Below, in pieces: positions 43,853 through 51,498 of a DNA stretch of 64,000 nt. Source of the stretch: MWCR01 sp041665165. Its GTDB lineage: Bacteria; Patescibacteriota; Patescibacteriia; 2-12-FULL-60-25. How positions within the stretch are numbered: position 1 is the stretch's first letter; every line of letters starts with the position of its first letter. A model generated the notes under the pieces. The model was given only the letters and a program-made list of their open reading frames with translations. It made no database searches and was not told where the DNA came from. Position numbers and translations under genes: made by a program. The stretch covers positions 1 to 64,000 of the forward strand of contig JBAYJJ010000001.1 in the NCBI GenBank assembly GCA_041665165.1, read 5' to 3'.

Positions 43853-46800
43853 TTAGTTGCTCAATGAAGCGCTCGATGAGAGGTCTTCGACGTTGACGTC
43901 GTTGGACCAGTCGCGAGAGATGGTCGAAGGAATGCTACCCACTAATACTGCCGTTGAGGCATGTGGGACTTCCGAGTTGTCTGACCAGACAAACGTACCG
44001 AGCTTGAGGCTTGCACCTGGTGCACCGCCAGCAGCAGATTGATCTAAGTTGAAGATCGATGTGCTGGAGACAGCGAAGATGCCCGTGCTCTTGGTTGACA
44101 AGTAGCCAGTGACCACCGGGGCCGTTGGGTCGCGGTAGAATGAAGTGGTTACGTTGTTACCAGTGCCAGTGTAGGCCACAGTGGCGCGGAGCGAATAGAT
44201 ATTGCCCGAGCCGCTGATTGAATCCTCACCAGTGAAAGCAACGATAGCCTTAAAGCTGTTGACGCCAGCTTGGGTCTCCTGCTGCGCTGCCTTGATATCC
44301 GTGGCCGAAGTTGAGTTCACGATTGTGTACTCACCGGTCGGGACCAAGGTTGAGCCGCGATACAACCTGAATGAGCTCAAGCCCACGTTGGCTGACTTGG
44401 AGATGTTGAACACCATCTGTTTCAAGGCAATGGAACCGGCTGAATCAGCGCCCACCTGAGCGCGATAGAGTTCGAGTTCACCGGCCGAGAGAACAGTGTT
44501 GGTCAAGTTCTGCTTGGTGACAACAGGCTTTGTCTTGCGGATGACCTGGGTGTTGCCAGCTGCTGCGCCTGAAGCTGCGTACACGCGCTCACCAGACGAA
44601 ACGCCTGTGGTGCGGATGTTGAGCTTGGAAGCATAGTTGGTATCCCATTCACCAGTCTGCAAGTTGTCGCGGATGCCGATGCCAGGAGCATGGCCAGAGC
44701 GAGCCACATTGGTGGTTGCGCCGTTGACCGAAGATGATGGCGAGACATTGGAAAGCTTGGCCCACAATTCAAAGTTGGTCGAGCTATCCTTAAGAACCGT
44801 GAACTCATTGCCTGTTAAATCAATGTCCACGCTGCCAATTGCGCCAGACGATAATACGTTGGAGCTCTTGATTGCGCCGCCTGTAGCTATGCCGATGGCT
44901 ACGAAGTCTGCGTTATCGCCGCCGGTGGTCGAGCTGACCGTGATGCGATCGATCTGCATGTCTTCGTACTGAGCTGTAGCCTTATAGCGAGCAAACGGTA
45001 CCCAGACGTCCTTACCAGCCACGACGATTGAAGTGGAAGGATGAGCGTCAGCAGACACCGTAATGTTACCCTTGGACAAGATTGTGGTGTAGACAGAAGG
45101 AGCGGCGCCCAACTGAGTGGTCTTCAAAGCGGTTGAAACGCTTGCAGTCACTGTGTTGGCGTCGTCGTCCTGAGCTGTGATATCACCGTTTGCAGCAATA
45201 CCGACTTCAACCTTGTCAAACGGTGCCGTTGTAGCTGCCGTTGAGGTGAAGGTGGCTTTGACTGTCAAATCCTTGGTCGTGCCCTTGAGAACCTTCAAAT
45301 TCATGTTTGTGATTTGTGCGGTTCCAAGAGTCGTGTCCGGAGCCTTGGCAATACCGACTTGCGTGGCGCCATCCCACAGGGAGAGCGAAGCAACGCGGCT
45401 TACGCAAGAACCAACGGCATAAGCCACACCAGCCAAGCTAGCCTTACAAGTCAAGGTCAGGTTAGTGATCGTGACATCAGACTGAGCACCGGCTGAGAGG
45501 GAAATGCCGACTACTGACTTATTGATGGACTTTTTAACCACAGTGGCTGACACCGGGTTAGAGGCCAAATCAGCAGTCAAACTGGATGACTTGATGGTTT
45601 GCACGTTACCAGCTGTTGAAGCATTCGGGACGATCTTGGTGATATCCAGGCTTTCACCAGTGGATACGACCTTGACATCGCCAGCGATGAACGGGCTGAA
45701 AGTAGCCTTGTACTTGTGCGTGCCATTCAAGTAGAACTCGTTGATTACATCTTCAGTGTTAGAGAGGTCAGCGGCCAGAGCCAAATTTAAGGTCGTGCCA
45801 GCCTTCAGGGTGAAGGTGTCATTGAAGACCAAAGCCTCGCTGGTTGAAGAAGCTGCCGAGGTCAATTCCTTGGGACCCATTATTGTTGCGCCCGTATCAA
45901 GATTATAAATCTTGATGTTGCGGAAGTACTTTGTGCTGGCTGAGCCTACGATCAAGTCGTTGGCTGAGTTGCCGGCCAAAGTAAAGCGCAGATAGCGGAT
46001 TTCCAAATCATTGTCAGCAGATGTGAGTGCGAACTTGTAGAACGGAACTGACAATTTGCCCTTGGCTACGTTAGCCGACGGAGGACCGTTGAAAGCAAAT
46101 GACAAGTTGCCGCCCTGAGTTGTGACTGATACGCCCTCAGCTGAAGTATCGAACGCAGAAATCGTGATGCTTGCACCTGAGTTATAGACAGTGTCTGTGG
46201 CGTTGATATCAGCAGCGTACTCAATGTAGGTAACGATTGTGCGACCAGAGCGGCCAGCCACATCGCCACGGAGTGAGAATACGCGCGTCACACCATTCGG
46301 GATGAGATACGCAGTGTCGAAAGTGAGCACGATCTGGCCCTTGGCATTGATCGAAGCGGCAGAAGCCACCTTGGTCGAACCCTGGTACAGTTCAAAGTTG
46401 CTCAAATCCGAGTTGTCCACCGTGCCGCCCTGATACAGAGCCACGCGGTTGACGCGGATATCATTGGTGTTGGCTGTGAGTTTGAAGCTTGAGATCTCAA
46501 CATTCTTGGAACCGATGACCGGGTTGGCCGGGGTCGGGCCTGGTTGAATGGTGAGTGTGCCGGCCGATGAAGCACCGATGACAAACACATTGCCGCGGAC
46601 CGGGAAAGAACCCGAGACCGTGCCTGTGCCTGTGAGCACTACACTGGCTGCATCAACCAATTCGAAAGCATGATTGCCTCCGGTTACGGTTGGGCTGTTG
46701 AAGTCAGCATAAACATAGTATGACTTCATGCCTCCAGCCGGAATCGTGACGTTCAACGAGTTGAACTCAGTGACATTGGTGGTGGCATTTACCGAGCGGC

Positions 46801-47728
46801 CCGTGGTTAAACGGTTGCCGTCCTGGTCATACAAGTAGACGTTGGCGAAATCTGAAGTTGAACCGACACCTACGCGATGGAAGCGCATGCCGGAGACCAA
46901 AGCGTCAGCACTGCCGGCAGTCAAGTTGACCTTGACCATCGGGACGCCCATGGCGTTCTTCGGAACTGTTGCGCCAGACGGGGTATCAGAGGCCAAGGCC
47001 ACTGTTACGCTGCCGTTGACTGAAGTTGAACCGCTGCCGCATGAAACGGACCAGAAGTTATCAGCTTCCAAGCCAGTCACGTCTGCACCGTCAGGATACG
47101 AGATCGTGGTGGTGATGACATTGATGGCATTGAACTTGTTGTCTGTTAAAGCAGTACCAGCAAGCTTGCGCTTCTGTCCATTCATTACTACGTAGCGATT
47201 TGCATCGCCGGCATAGGTAACGAGCGAACCATCCGGGTGGACGTTCGATGAGACTGAAGCACCAGTCGTGTAGTTGACGAAGAATGAATCAGGCACGTCG
47301 ATGACGCGCGTGGCCCAAGCATCTCCATAGAGGGCCTTGGCAATGGCTTCGGATTCGATCCAATGCAAGGTTCCGCACTTGGTGACGGCATAGGTCTTAG
47401 GGTCTGTGGTGATCTTCACGAGCTTGGTGCCCGGGCGGACCGTCACATTGCCCCCAATCATGATGGCAGCGAGTTCTGCATCTGTAATTGTTTTAACAGC
47501 TGAGAAATCGTTATACCAAGAGAAGTACGTCTTTTCATCTGGGAAAACATAGCGTTTTCCATCGGTGGCGTAGAAGTACACTGCTGGACCCGAAGCCTTG
47601 ATCAAGTCGCCATTTACTAAAGTGGCTGCCTGAGCTGAGACTGGGAAAGCTAATGCACCGGCTCCGACTGACCAAAGAATGGTCACGAAAGAGACGACCG
47701 CGGAAAAGACTTTCTTTAATGAATTCAT
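43853..47728 (-). CDS. S-layer-like secreted surface protein
   Basis: 1291 residues. Signal peptide 1-34 (basic MNSLKK, hydrophobic core, cleavage after SAQA). Residues about 36-190 form the module GDLIKASGPAVYFYATDGKRYVFP ... TITDAELAAIMIGGNVT ... IESEAIAKALYG, which I associate with the cell-surface proteins of many Patescibacteria. The rest is a chain of beta-sandwich repeats of about 120-180 residues, each with a pattern of V-x-x-F/L-K-L-T-A-x-x-D-x-x-V-x-x-I/L, rich in Ser, Thr, Ala and Asn and with only a few Cys. It is the likely main envelope coat and a plausible acceptor of the glycan made here. The gene follows the sigma/DUF5667 pair and ends at a strong terminator. Base use is even and Gly/Ala/Thr-rich, unlike the AT-leaning transferase genes. 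Confidence 0.85.
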   Translation of the reverse strand: MNSLKKVFSAVVSFVTILWSVGAGALAFPVSAQAATLVNGDLIKASGPAVYFYATDGKRYVFPDEKTYFSWYNDFSAVKTITDAELAAIMIGGNVTVRPGTKLVKITTDPKTYAVTKCGTLHWIESEAIAKALYGDAWATRVIDVPDSFFVNYTTGASVSSNVHPDGSLVTYAGDANRYVVMNGQKRKLAGTALTDNKFNAINVITTTISYPDGADVTGLEADNFWSVSCGSGSTSVNGSVTVALASDTPSGATVPKNAMGVPMVKVNLTAGSADALVSGMRFHRVGVGSTSDFANVYLYDQDGNRLTTGRSVNATTNVTEFNSLNVTIPAGGMKSYYVYADFNSPTVTGGNHAFELVDAASVVLTGTGTVSGSFPVRGNVFVIGASSAGTLTIQPGPTPANPVIGSKNVEISSFKLTANTNDIRVNRVALYQGGTVDNSDLSNFELYQGSTKVASAASINAKGQIVLTFDTAYLIPNGVTRVFSLRGDVAGRSGRTIVTYIEYAADINATDTVYNSGASITISAFDTSAEGVSVTTQGGNLSFAFNGPPSANVAKGKLSVPFYKFALTSADNDLEIRYLRFTLAGNSANDLIVGSASTKYFRNIKIYNLDTGATIMGPKELTSAASSTSEALVFNDTFTLKAGTTLNLALAADLSNTEDVINEFYLNGTHKYKATFSPFIAGDVKVVSTGESLDITKIVPNASTAGNVQTIKSSSLTADLASNPVSATVVKKSINKSVVGISLSAGAQSDVTITNLTLTCKASLAGVAYAVGSCVSRVASLSLWDGATQVGIAKAPDTTLGTAQITNMNLKVLKGTTKDLTVKATFTSTAATTAPFDKVEVGIAANGDITAQDDDANTVTASVSTALKTTQLGAAPSVYTTILSKGNITVSADAHPSTSIVVAGKDVWVPFARYKATAQYEDMQIDRITVSSTTGGDNADFVAIGIATGGAIKSSNVLSSGAIGSVDIDLTGNEFTVLKDSSTNFELWAKLSNVSPSSSVNGATTNVARSGHAPGIGIRDNLQTGEWDTNYASKLNIRTTGVSSGERVYAASGAAAGNTQVIRKTKPVVTKQNLTNTVLSAGELELYRAQVGADSAGSIALKQMVFNISKSANVGLSSFRLYRGSTLVPTGEYTIVNSTSATDIKAAQQETQAGVNSFKAIVAFTGEDSISGSGNIYSLRATVAYTGTGNNVTTSFYRDPTAPVVTGYLSTKSTGIFAVSSTSIFNLDQSAAGGAPGASLKLGTFVWSDNSEVPHASTAVLVGSIPSTISRDWSNDVNVEDLSSSASLSN

Positions 47729-48031
47729 AATAATACTAATGTATTGTTGTTTTGCAGGAATAAATTTCCCGCTAATTTTGAATGAGTGACCCTTCCCTCC
47801 CGCCGTTGGCGGGAATCGACCTTTTTTGGAGGATCGTGGTACGTCATTTTTACGAACGACGTGTCGTGGCGAGGATTTAACATCTGCGGGCGCTGGAGTT
47901 CGAGATCCCTGTGTTTGTGGGAGTCCGGCAAGGATACGTTCAAGGCAAACGCCGAGTCCGCAACCAAGCTCTTCTTCCCCCGCCCGTCAAGGCATCCGTC
48001 TGAGACAGGTGCCTTGTTTAGAGGGGAAGAC
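47729..48031 (-). other. 303-nt intercistronic leader with nested hairpin
   Basis: No gene is seen. Immediately past the DUF5667 stop codon lies a three-tier inverted repeat at 47973-48030: outer TCTTCCCC / GGGGAAGA, middle AAGGCA / TGCCTT, inner GTCT-GA-GAC. There is no T-run after it on the minus strand, so it is more like a processing or attenuation site than a terminator. A second hairpin TCCCGCC-GTT-GGCGGGA is at 47798-47814. I found no convincing sigma-70 promoter here; an ECF-type one cannot be excluded. Confidence 0.6.
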
Positions 48032-49168
48032 TTATTTTGTTTGTGTTTGTGTTGAGCTGGATGTGTTAACGGGCGATGTGCTGCTGCCTGACGCTGTGCC
48101 AGGAAGCGCCCCCGACGTACTCGAGGCTGCTCCAGCCACCAATTTCACATCGCTTTCCTCTAATGTTTTTTGGGCCGTGAAGACTTGCGTGGTTCCGGTT
48201 TTTATTAAATCCACTGCTTCATCAATTTTATTTTCTGATACGAGCTTATCTGCACTGGAAAATGTTTTCTGAGCCTCTGCAACCTGCTTGATGGCTGTGC
48301 TGGCTGGCGTTGATGTGCCAGACGCTTGCAACAGATTGCAATTACCGCAAGTAGTGCTGGTCGCCAAACTCAAAGTCTCGGCGATTGTGCGCACCACAGA
48401 TTCATTGTGGTTCTTTATGGCATCAACCATATCTTGCTGGGTGACTGCGCCTGAATCTTGCTGATGAGCGTCGGCTAGCACTTCCAAAGCTTTCACAGCC
48501 GTATCAGATGCGGCCATTTGCGCTTCAGAAACTTTTGCCTTATCTTCGGGAGACAAGTCCTGCTTGCTCTCCTGCAAAGTCTGGACAACCGTAGCAGCCT
48601 GTTGATCAACAACCTTGGCCACGTCTTTAACCTTGTCCGGCGAAACAACATTCTTCGTATCTTCCAATTGCTGCTTCAGTGTATGCAAATCGCGCTTGAG
48701 AACCTCAGCGGTTTGGACAATTTTATTTGACCTGTCAGCCGAGGGCTTGGCAATCGCCAGCTTCATTTCATCAACGCGGCGGCCCGTAAATTCGGATTTA
48801 AGCAAAACTTTATCTTCTGGATTTTTAGCCAAAGCCAAGCGCGCTTGTTCGGTTGCGAGCTTGACGCTGTATAAAAGATCACCAGGCAAAGATTGTTCTG
48901 CCGCAGAAACAGAAAGCAACGAGCCGCCGAAAAGGGCTAGCAAAATGCCGACGATCGCGAATGCAGGAGTGCGCAACCATTTGAACGAAAAAACCGGAGC
49001 TAAATATTTCATCAGATCCAAAGGTGAGCTGGCTGTTTCTTTCGGCAATGTATTTTTTACCTGCATCAACAAAATAGACCGAGTGTCTTTCTTCCACTGT
49101 TCGTTCGGTTCGACTTGGCGCACGGCCAGTCTTATATCTTTAATTTTCTTGAAAAGATTGTAGTTCAT
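48032..49168 (-). CDS. DUF5667 membrane protein, possible anti-sigma factor
   Basis: 378 residues. A cytosolic N-terminal 60 residues, one membrane helix (about 66-90, AFAIVGILLALFGGSLLSVS), then an outer DUF5667 domain with the signature LPGDLLYSVKLATEQ and RRVDEMKLAIAKP, then a helical, Ala-rich, coiled region and a Ser/Thr-rich tail. The ATG overlaps the sigma-factor stop by 4 nt, so the two are made together, the usual arrangement for sigma/anti-sigma pairs. The N-terminus lacks the HxxxCxxC zinc motif of classical ZAS anti-sigma factors, so the role is inferred from position. Confidence 0.75.
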   Translation of the reverse strand: MNYNLFKKIKDIRLAVRQVEPNEQWKKDTRSILLMQVKNTLPKETASSPLDLMKYLAPVFSFKWLRTPAFAIVGILLALFGGSLLSVSAAEQSLPGDLLYSVKLATEQARLALAKNPEDKVLLKSEFTGRRVDEMKLAIAKPSADRSNKIVQTAEVLKRDLHTLKQQLEDTKNVVSPDKVKDVAKVVDQQAATVVQTLQESKQDLSPEDKAKVSEAQMAASDTAVKALEVLADAHQQDSGAVTQQDMVDAIKNHNESVVRTIAETLSLATSTTCGNCNLLQASGTSTPASTAIKQVAEAQKTFSSADKLVSENKIDEAVDLIKTGTTQVFTAQKTLEESDVKLVAGAASSTSGALPGTASGSSTSPVNTSSSTQTQTK

Positions 49169-49728
49169 GTTTCAAAACCTTTCATGGCTTTTAAAGCTTT
49201 CATGCCCCGGTGATAAATGACCCTGACATTCCCTGGCGCCTTGCCCAAGACAATGCCGATATCAGAGAATGACAACTGGTCAATCAACCTCAAGGCAAGC
49301 ACGTCGCGATAATCTTCCTTTAACATCTCTAACTGTTTAAGAATCAATGACACCTCTGATCTGGCTTCCATAATCTCTTTACCGCGGCCTACGTCATCTA
49401 ACAGAGTAGACGCGAATTCAGCCTGTTCTGTTACAGAGTCCAAACTAGTAGTCTTGTCTGAGTTGCGATAAAAATCAGCTATTTGGTTCCTGCAAATCCT
49501 GTAGAGTAGGGCCCGAATATTAGTAACTGGCTTAGGTTGTTGCAAAAATTGCCATAATTTAGTAAAAACTTCAGCCGTAATATCCTGTGCATCTTCTTGC
49601 TTAGGCAGCTTCAAAATCGCGAATCTATAAATAGAGGACACGTAGTTATCGTAAATTTTAGCAAAAGCTTCAGGGTCCTTCTTGACCTTAAGCCGGTATA
49701 ATAAATAACGGTCTATTAATTGGCTCAT
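49165..49728 (-). CDS. ECF-type RNA polymerase sigma factor
   Basis: 187 residues from ATG 49728. Region 2 (about 25-90) reads FAILKLPKQEDAQDITAEVFTKLW and region 4 (about 130-185) has LRLIDQLSFSDIGIVLGKAPGNVRVIYHRG, a helix-turn-helix for the -35 element. It directs RNA polymerase to a small set of promoters. The gene order sigma, DUF5667, S-layer protein suggests envelope-state control of S-layer synthesis. An upstream TTG frame extension reaches into a heptamer array and is rejected. Confidence 0.88.
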   Translation of the reverse strand: MSQLIDRYLLYRLKVKKDPEAFAKIYDNYVSSIYRFAILKLPKQEDAQDITAEVFTKLWQFLQQPKPVTNIRALLYRICRNQIADFYRNSDKTTSLDSVTEQAEFASTLLDDVGRGKEIMEARSEVSLILKQLEMLKEDYRDVLALRLIDQLSFSDIGIVLGKAPGNVRVIYHRGMKALKAMKGFET

Positions 49729-49742
49729 TTTGCTTATCTTAA

Positions 49743-49812
49743 ACGCTGAACGCACAACGCTAAACCCTAAACGCGTCGAAGCCTAAGGGTTAAGGGTTAA
49801 GCTTTAAGGGTT
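49743..49812. repeat. heptamer arrays in both orientations upstream of the sigma gene
   Basis: First units of the type CGCTAAA / CCCTAAA, then units of the type AGGGTTA, all in 7-nt register. The two halves are roughly inverted to each other. They end about 15 nt before the sigma-factor start codon, hence in its leader or promoter region. Confidence 0.8.
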
Positions 49813-49887
49813 AAGCTGATTTAGTAGGTCTAGATTGCCAGAAAAACCCATAAATATCAATGCCTAAAGCACTTATTTTGATGATAC

Positions 49888-49928
49888 TTGACGTTTTTTC
49901 TTTTTATGTCTAATCTATTCTAGACATA
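49888..49928 (+). promoter_or_regulatory. promoter with a palindromic operator
   Basis: TTGACG (49888-49893) and TAATCT (49911-49916), 17 nt apart. The perfect inverted repeat TATGTCTA / TAGACATA (49905-49912, 49921-49928) straddles the -10 element and start point. The encoded HTH protein starts at 49932, so it is a candidate self-regulating operator. Confidence 0.7.
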
Positions 49929-49931
49929 ACT

Positions 49932-50204
49932 ATGGAAAACTCGCCTATCCGTTTAAGTATTTCCCAGGCCGCACGCCTTTTTGGCATATCTGATCGCACT
50001 CTGCGCCGAGCAATCAGCTCTAACCAAATTAGATATGTAGTCGTGAAAAATCGATATCAACTTAACTTCGAATCCGTGCTGTCTTGGTCACAATCCAAAC
50101 CCAAAGTTTTAAATAAACTTGAAAAGCAAGGCATAGGCCAATGGGTGGAGAAGTGGAAGATCAAAAATCCAAAATTCTCTCCTCGTCCGCCCCAAACCAA
50201 CTGA
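49932..50204 (+). CDS. small helix-turn-helix DNA-binding protein
   Basis: 90 residues. The first 60 form an excisionase/MerR-like winged HTH: RLSISQAARLFGISDRTLRR, then IRYVVVKNRYQLNFESVLSW. The tail (about 60-90) is basic and proline-rich. It probably binds DNA, perhaps the palindrome just upstream of its own gene. The leader is about 9 nt with no Shine-Dalgarno. Its stop codon lies in the first unit of a heptamer array. It is the same type as the protein at 22082-22333. Confidence 0.72.
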   Translation: MENSPIRLSISQAARLFGISDRTLRRAISSNQIRYVVVKNRYQLNFESVLSWSQSKPKVLNKLEKQGIGQWVEKWKIKNPKFSPRPPQTN

Positions 50205-50268
50205 CAACTCTAAACTTACAACTTACAAGAGCGTTCTGGTTACTCTTGTCAGTTGTACGTTGTCAGTT
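50198..50268. repeat. facing heptamer arrays between convergent genes
   Basis: CAACTGA-type units (CAACTGA, CAACTCT, AAACTTA, CAACTTA) are followed after a short gap by GTCAGTT / GTACGTT units. The two halves are complementary and could form a hairpin around ACAAGAG / CTCTTGT. The HTH gene's TGA stop is inside the first unit. Confidence 0.8.
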
Positions 50269-50280
50269 TTTGGTGTTTGA

Positions 50281-51498
50281 TCAAATAATTGACTTGTAGA
50301 TTTTTTCGAGTTTATCGAGATGGTCATTCCAATTGAATTTTTTAACAAATTCTCCAGCCGCTTTTCCCATTGCGATCCTTTCGCCTTGATACATCCTTTC
50401 CATTTTTGAGATTGCAGCCACCCAAGATTCTACCTGGCCTGGTTCGGCCAAGAAGCCGGTCTTGCCATCCTCAACCATTTCTGGCAGGCCGCCGATTCTT
50501 GATGCAATCACCGGCAGATTCATGCCCATGGCTTCGAGGACCGTGAGCGGCGCATTTTCATACCAGACCGACGGTATGAGCATGGCCTTTGCATTCACCC
50601 GAATGTTTTCCAGATCTTTGCCTGTTTTAAATCCCAAAAATTCTATGCACCCAGGCGCCAATCCGCGCGCCAAAGTCTCAAGCCTGATTTTTTCCGGGCC
50701 CGAACCTATGATCTGAACTTTTATGTCTTTCAATAAAGCTGCGGCGCGAATTATTGTTTCAACGCCTTTTTCAGGGTACAGCCGGCCGACAAAAATATAC
50801 GATCCATTCTCATTCCCCAGCGCTTTGACAGAATTTTCGTCAGCTGGATTCGGCACATACTGAAATTTGCCGGGTGGCTCGCCCCATTCAACCATCTTGT
50901 CCATCAAAAAGCGCGAAGGCGAAATAAACGTTGAGATTGTTTTTTCGTATGACTGAGAAACTTTAGTCATGCCCATTTCTAAAGCGCCCAAAATATTCGG
51001 CGCTATTCCGTTGAATAAGCATTGATGTGCGATCGCCTGATAATATTTCCCTCCCTTGCATCTTTCGCAAACTTGGCCTTGTGTGAACATCTTATAATTC
51101 GGACAAGCCAGCTTGTAATCATGCAAAGTCTGGACTGCTGGCACTTGCTTTTGCCTGATCACTTTAAGGATGCTGCTTGATAGATGGTGATAGATGTTGT
51201 GCAAATGAACCACATCCGGCTTGACTTCATCGATCATCCTGGCAAGTTCGCGCGCCGCCTCGCTGTTCCATAAAAAGTTTTTAGCTTTTTTCGCATCTTT
51301 CGCCAGACCTTCGCGCTTGTCATAGGCATAGCGCGTAACGAAGTACTGGCTATCAAGGGATGGACGATTGCCTTCGCTCTTGGTGGAAAATATATGGACT
51401 TCATGCCCTCTGGCCTTTAATTTTTCCATCAAGGCAGGTATGTAAAACTCCGGCCCGCCGCGGTAATCAAAAAATTTATTTACTTGCAAGATTTTCAT
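50281..51498 (-). CDS. GT4-family glycosyltransferase
   Basis: 405 residues, complete GT-B fold. It begins MKILQVNKFFDYRGGPEFYI and has VVHLHNIYHHLS, CPNYKMF followed by CERCKGGKYY (a cysteine cluster found in many members of this subgroup, perhaps a zinc site), and the donor motif VWYENAPLTVLEAMGMNLP. Its ATG overlaps the previous stop by 4 nt (ATGA), coupling it to the methyltransferase/GT fusion. It would add one sugar to a surface glycan; specificity unknown. Confidence 0.87.
   Translation of the reverse strand: MKILQVNKFFDYRGGPEFYIPALMEKLKARGHEVHIFSTKSEGNRPSLDSQYFVTRYAYDKREGLAKDAKKAKNFLWNSEAARELARMIDEVKPDVVHLHNIYHHLSSSILKVIRQKQVPAVQTLHDYKLACPNYKMFTQGQVCERCKGGKYYQAIAHQCLFNGIAPNILGALEMGMTKVSQSYEKTISTFISPSRFLMDKMVEWGEPPGKFQYVPNPADENSVKALGNENGSYIFVGRLYPEKGVETIIRAAALLKDIKVQIIGSGPEKIRLETLARGLAPGCIEFLGFKTGKDLENIRVNAKAMLIPSVWYENAPLTVLEAMGMNLPVIASRIGGLPEMVEDGKTGFLAEPGQVESWVAAISKMERMYQGERIAMGKAAGEFVKKFNWNDHLDKLEKIYKSII

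Noticed and set aside
49785..49812. Telomere-like repeat (GGGTTA)
   Set aside because: The step is seven bases, not six, and it belongs to the same heptamer system as the other arrays; the sequence is internal to a contig-like region.
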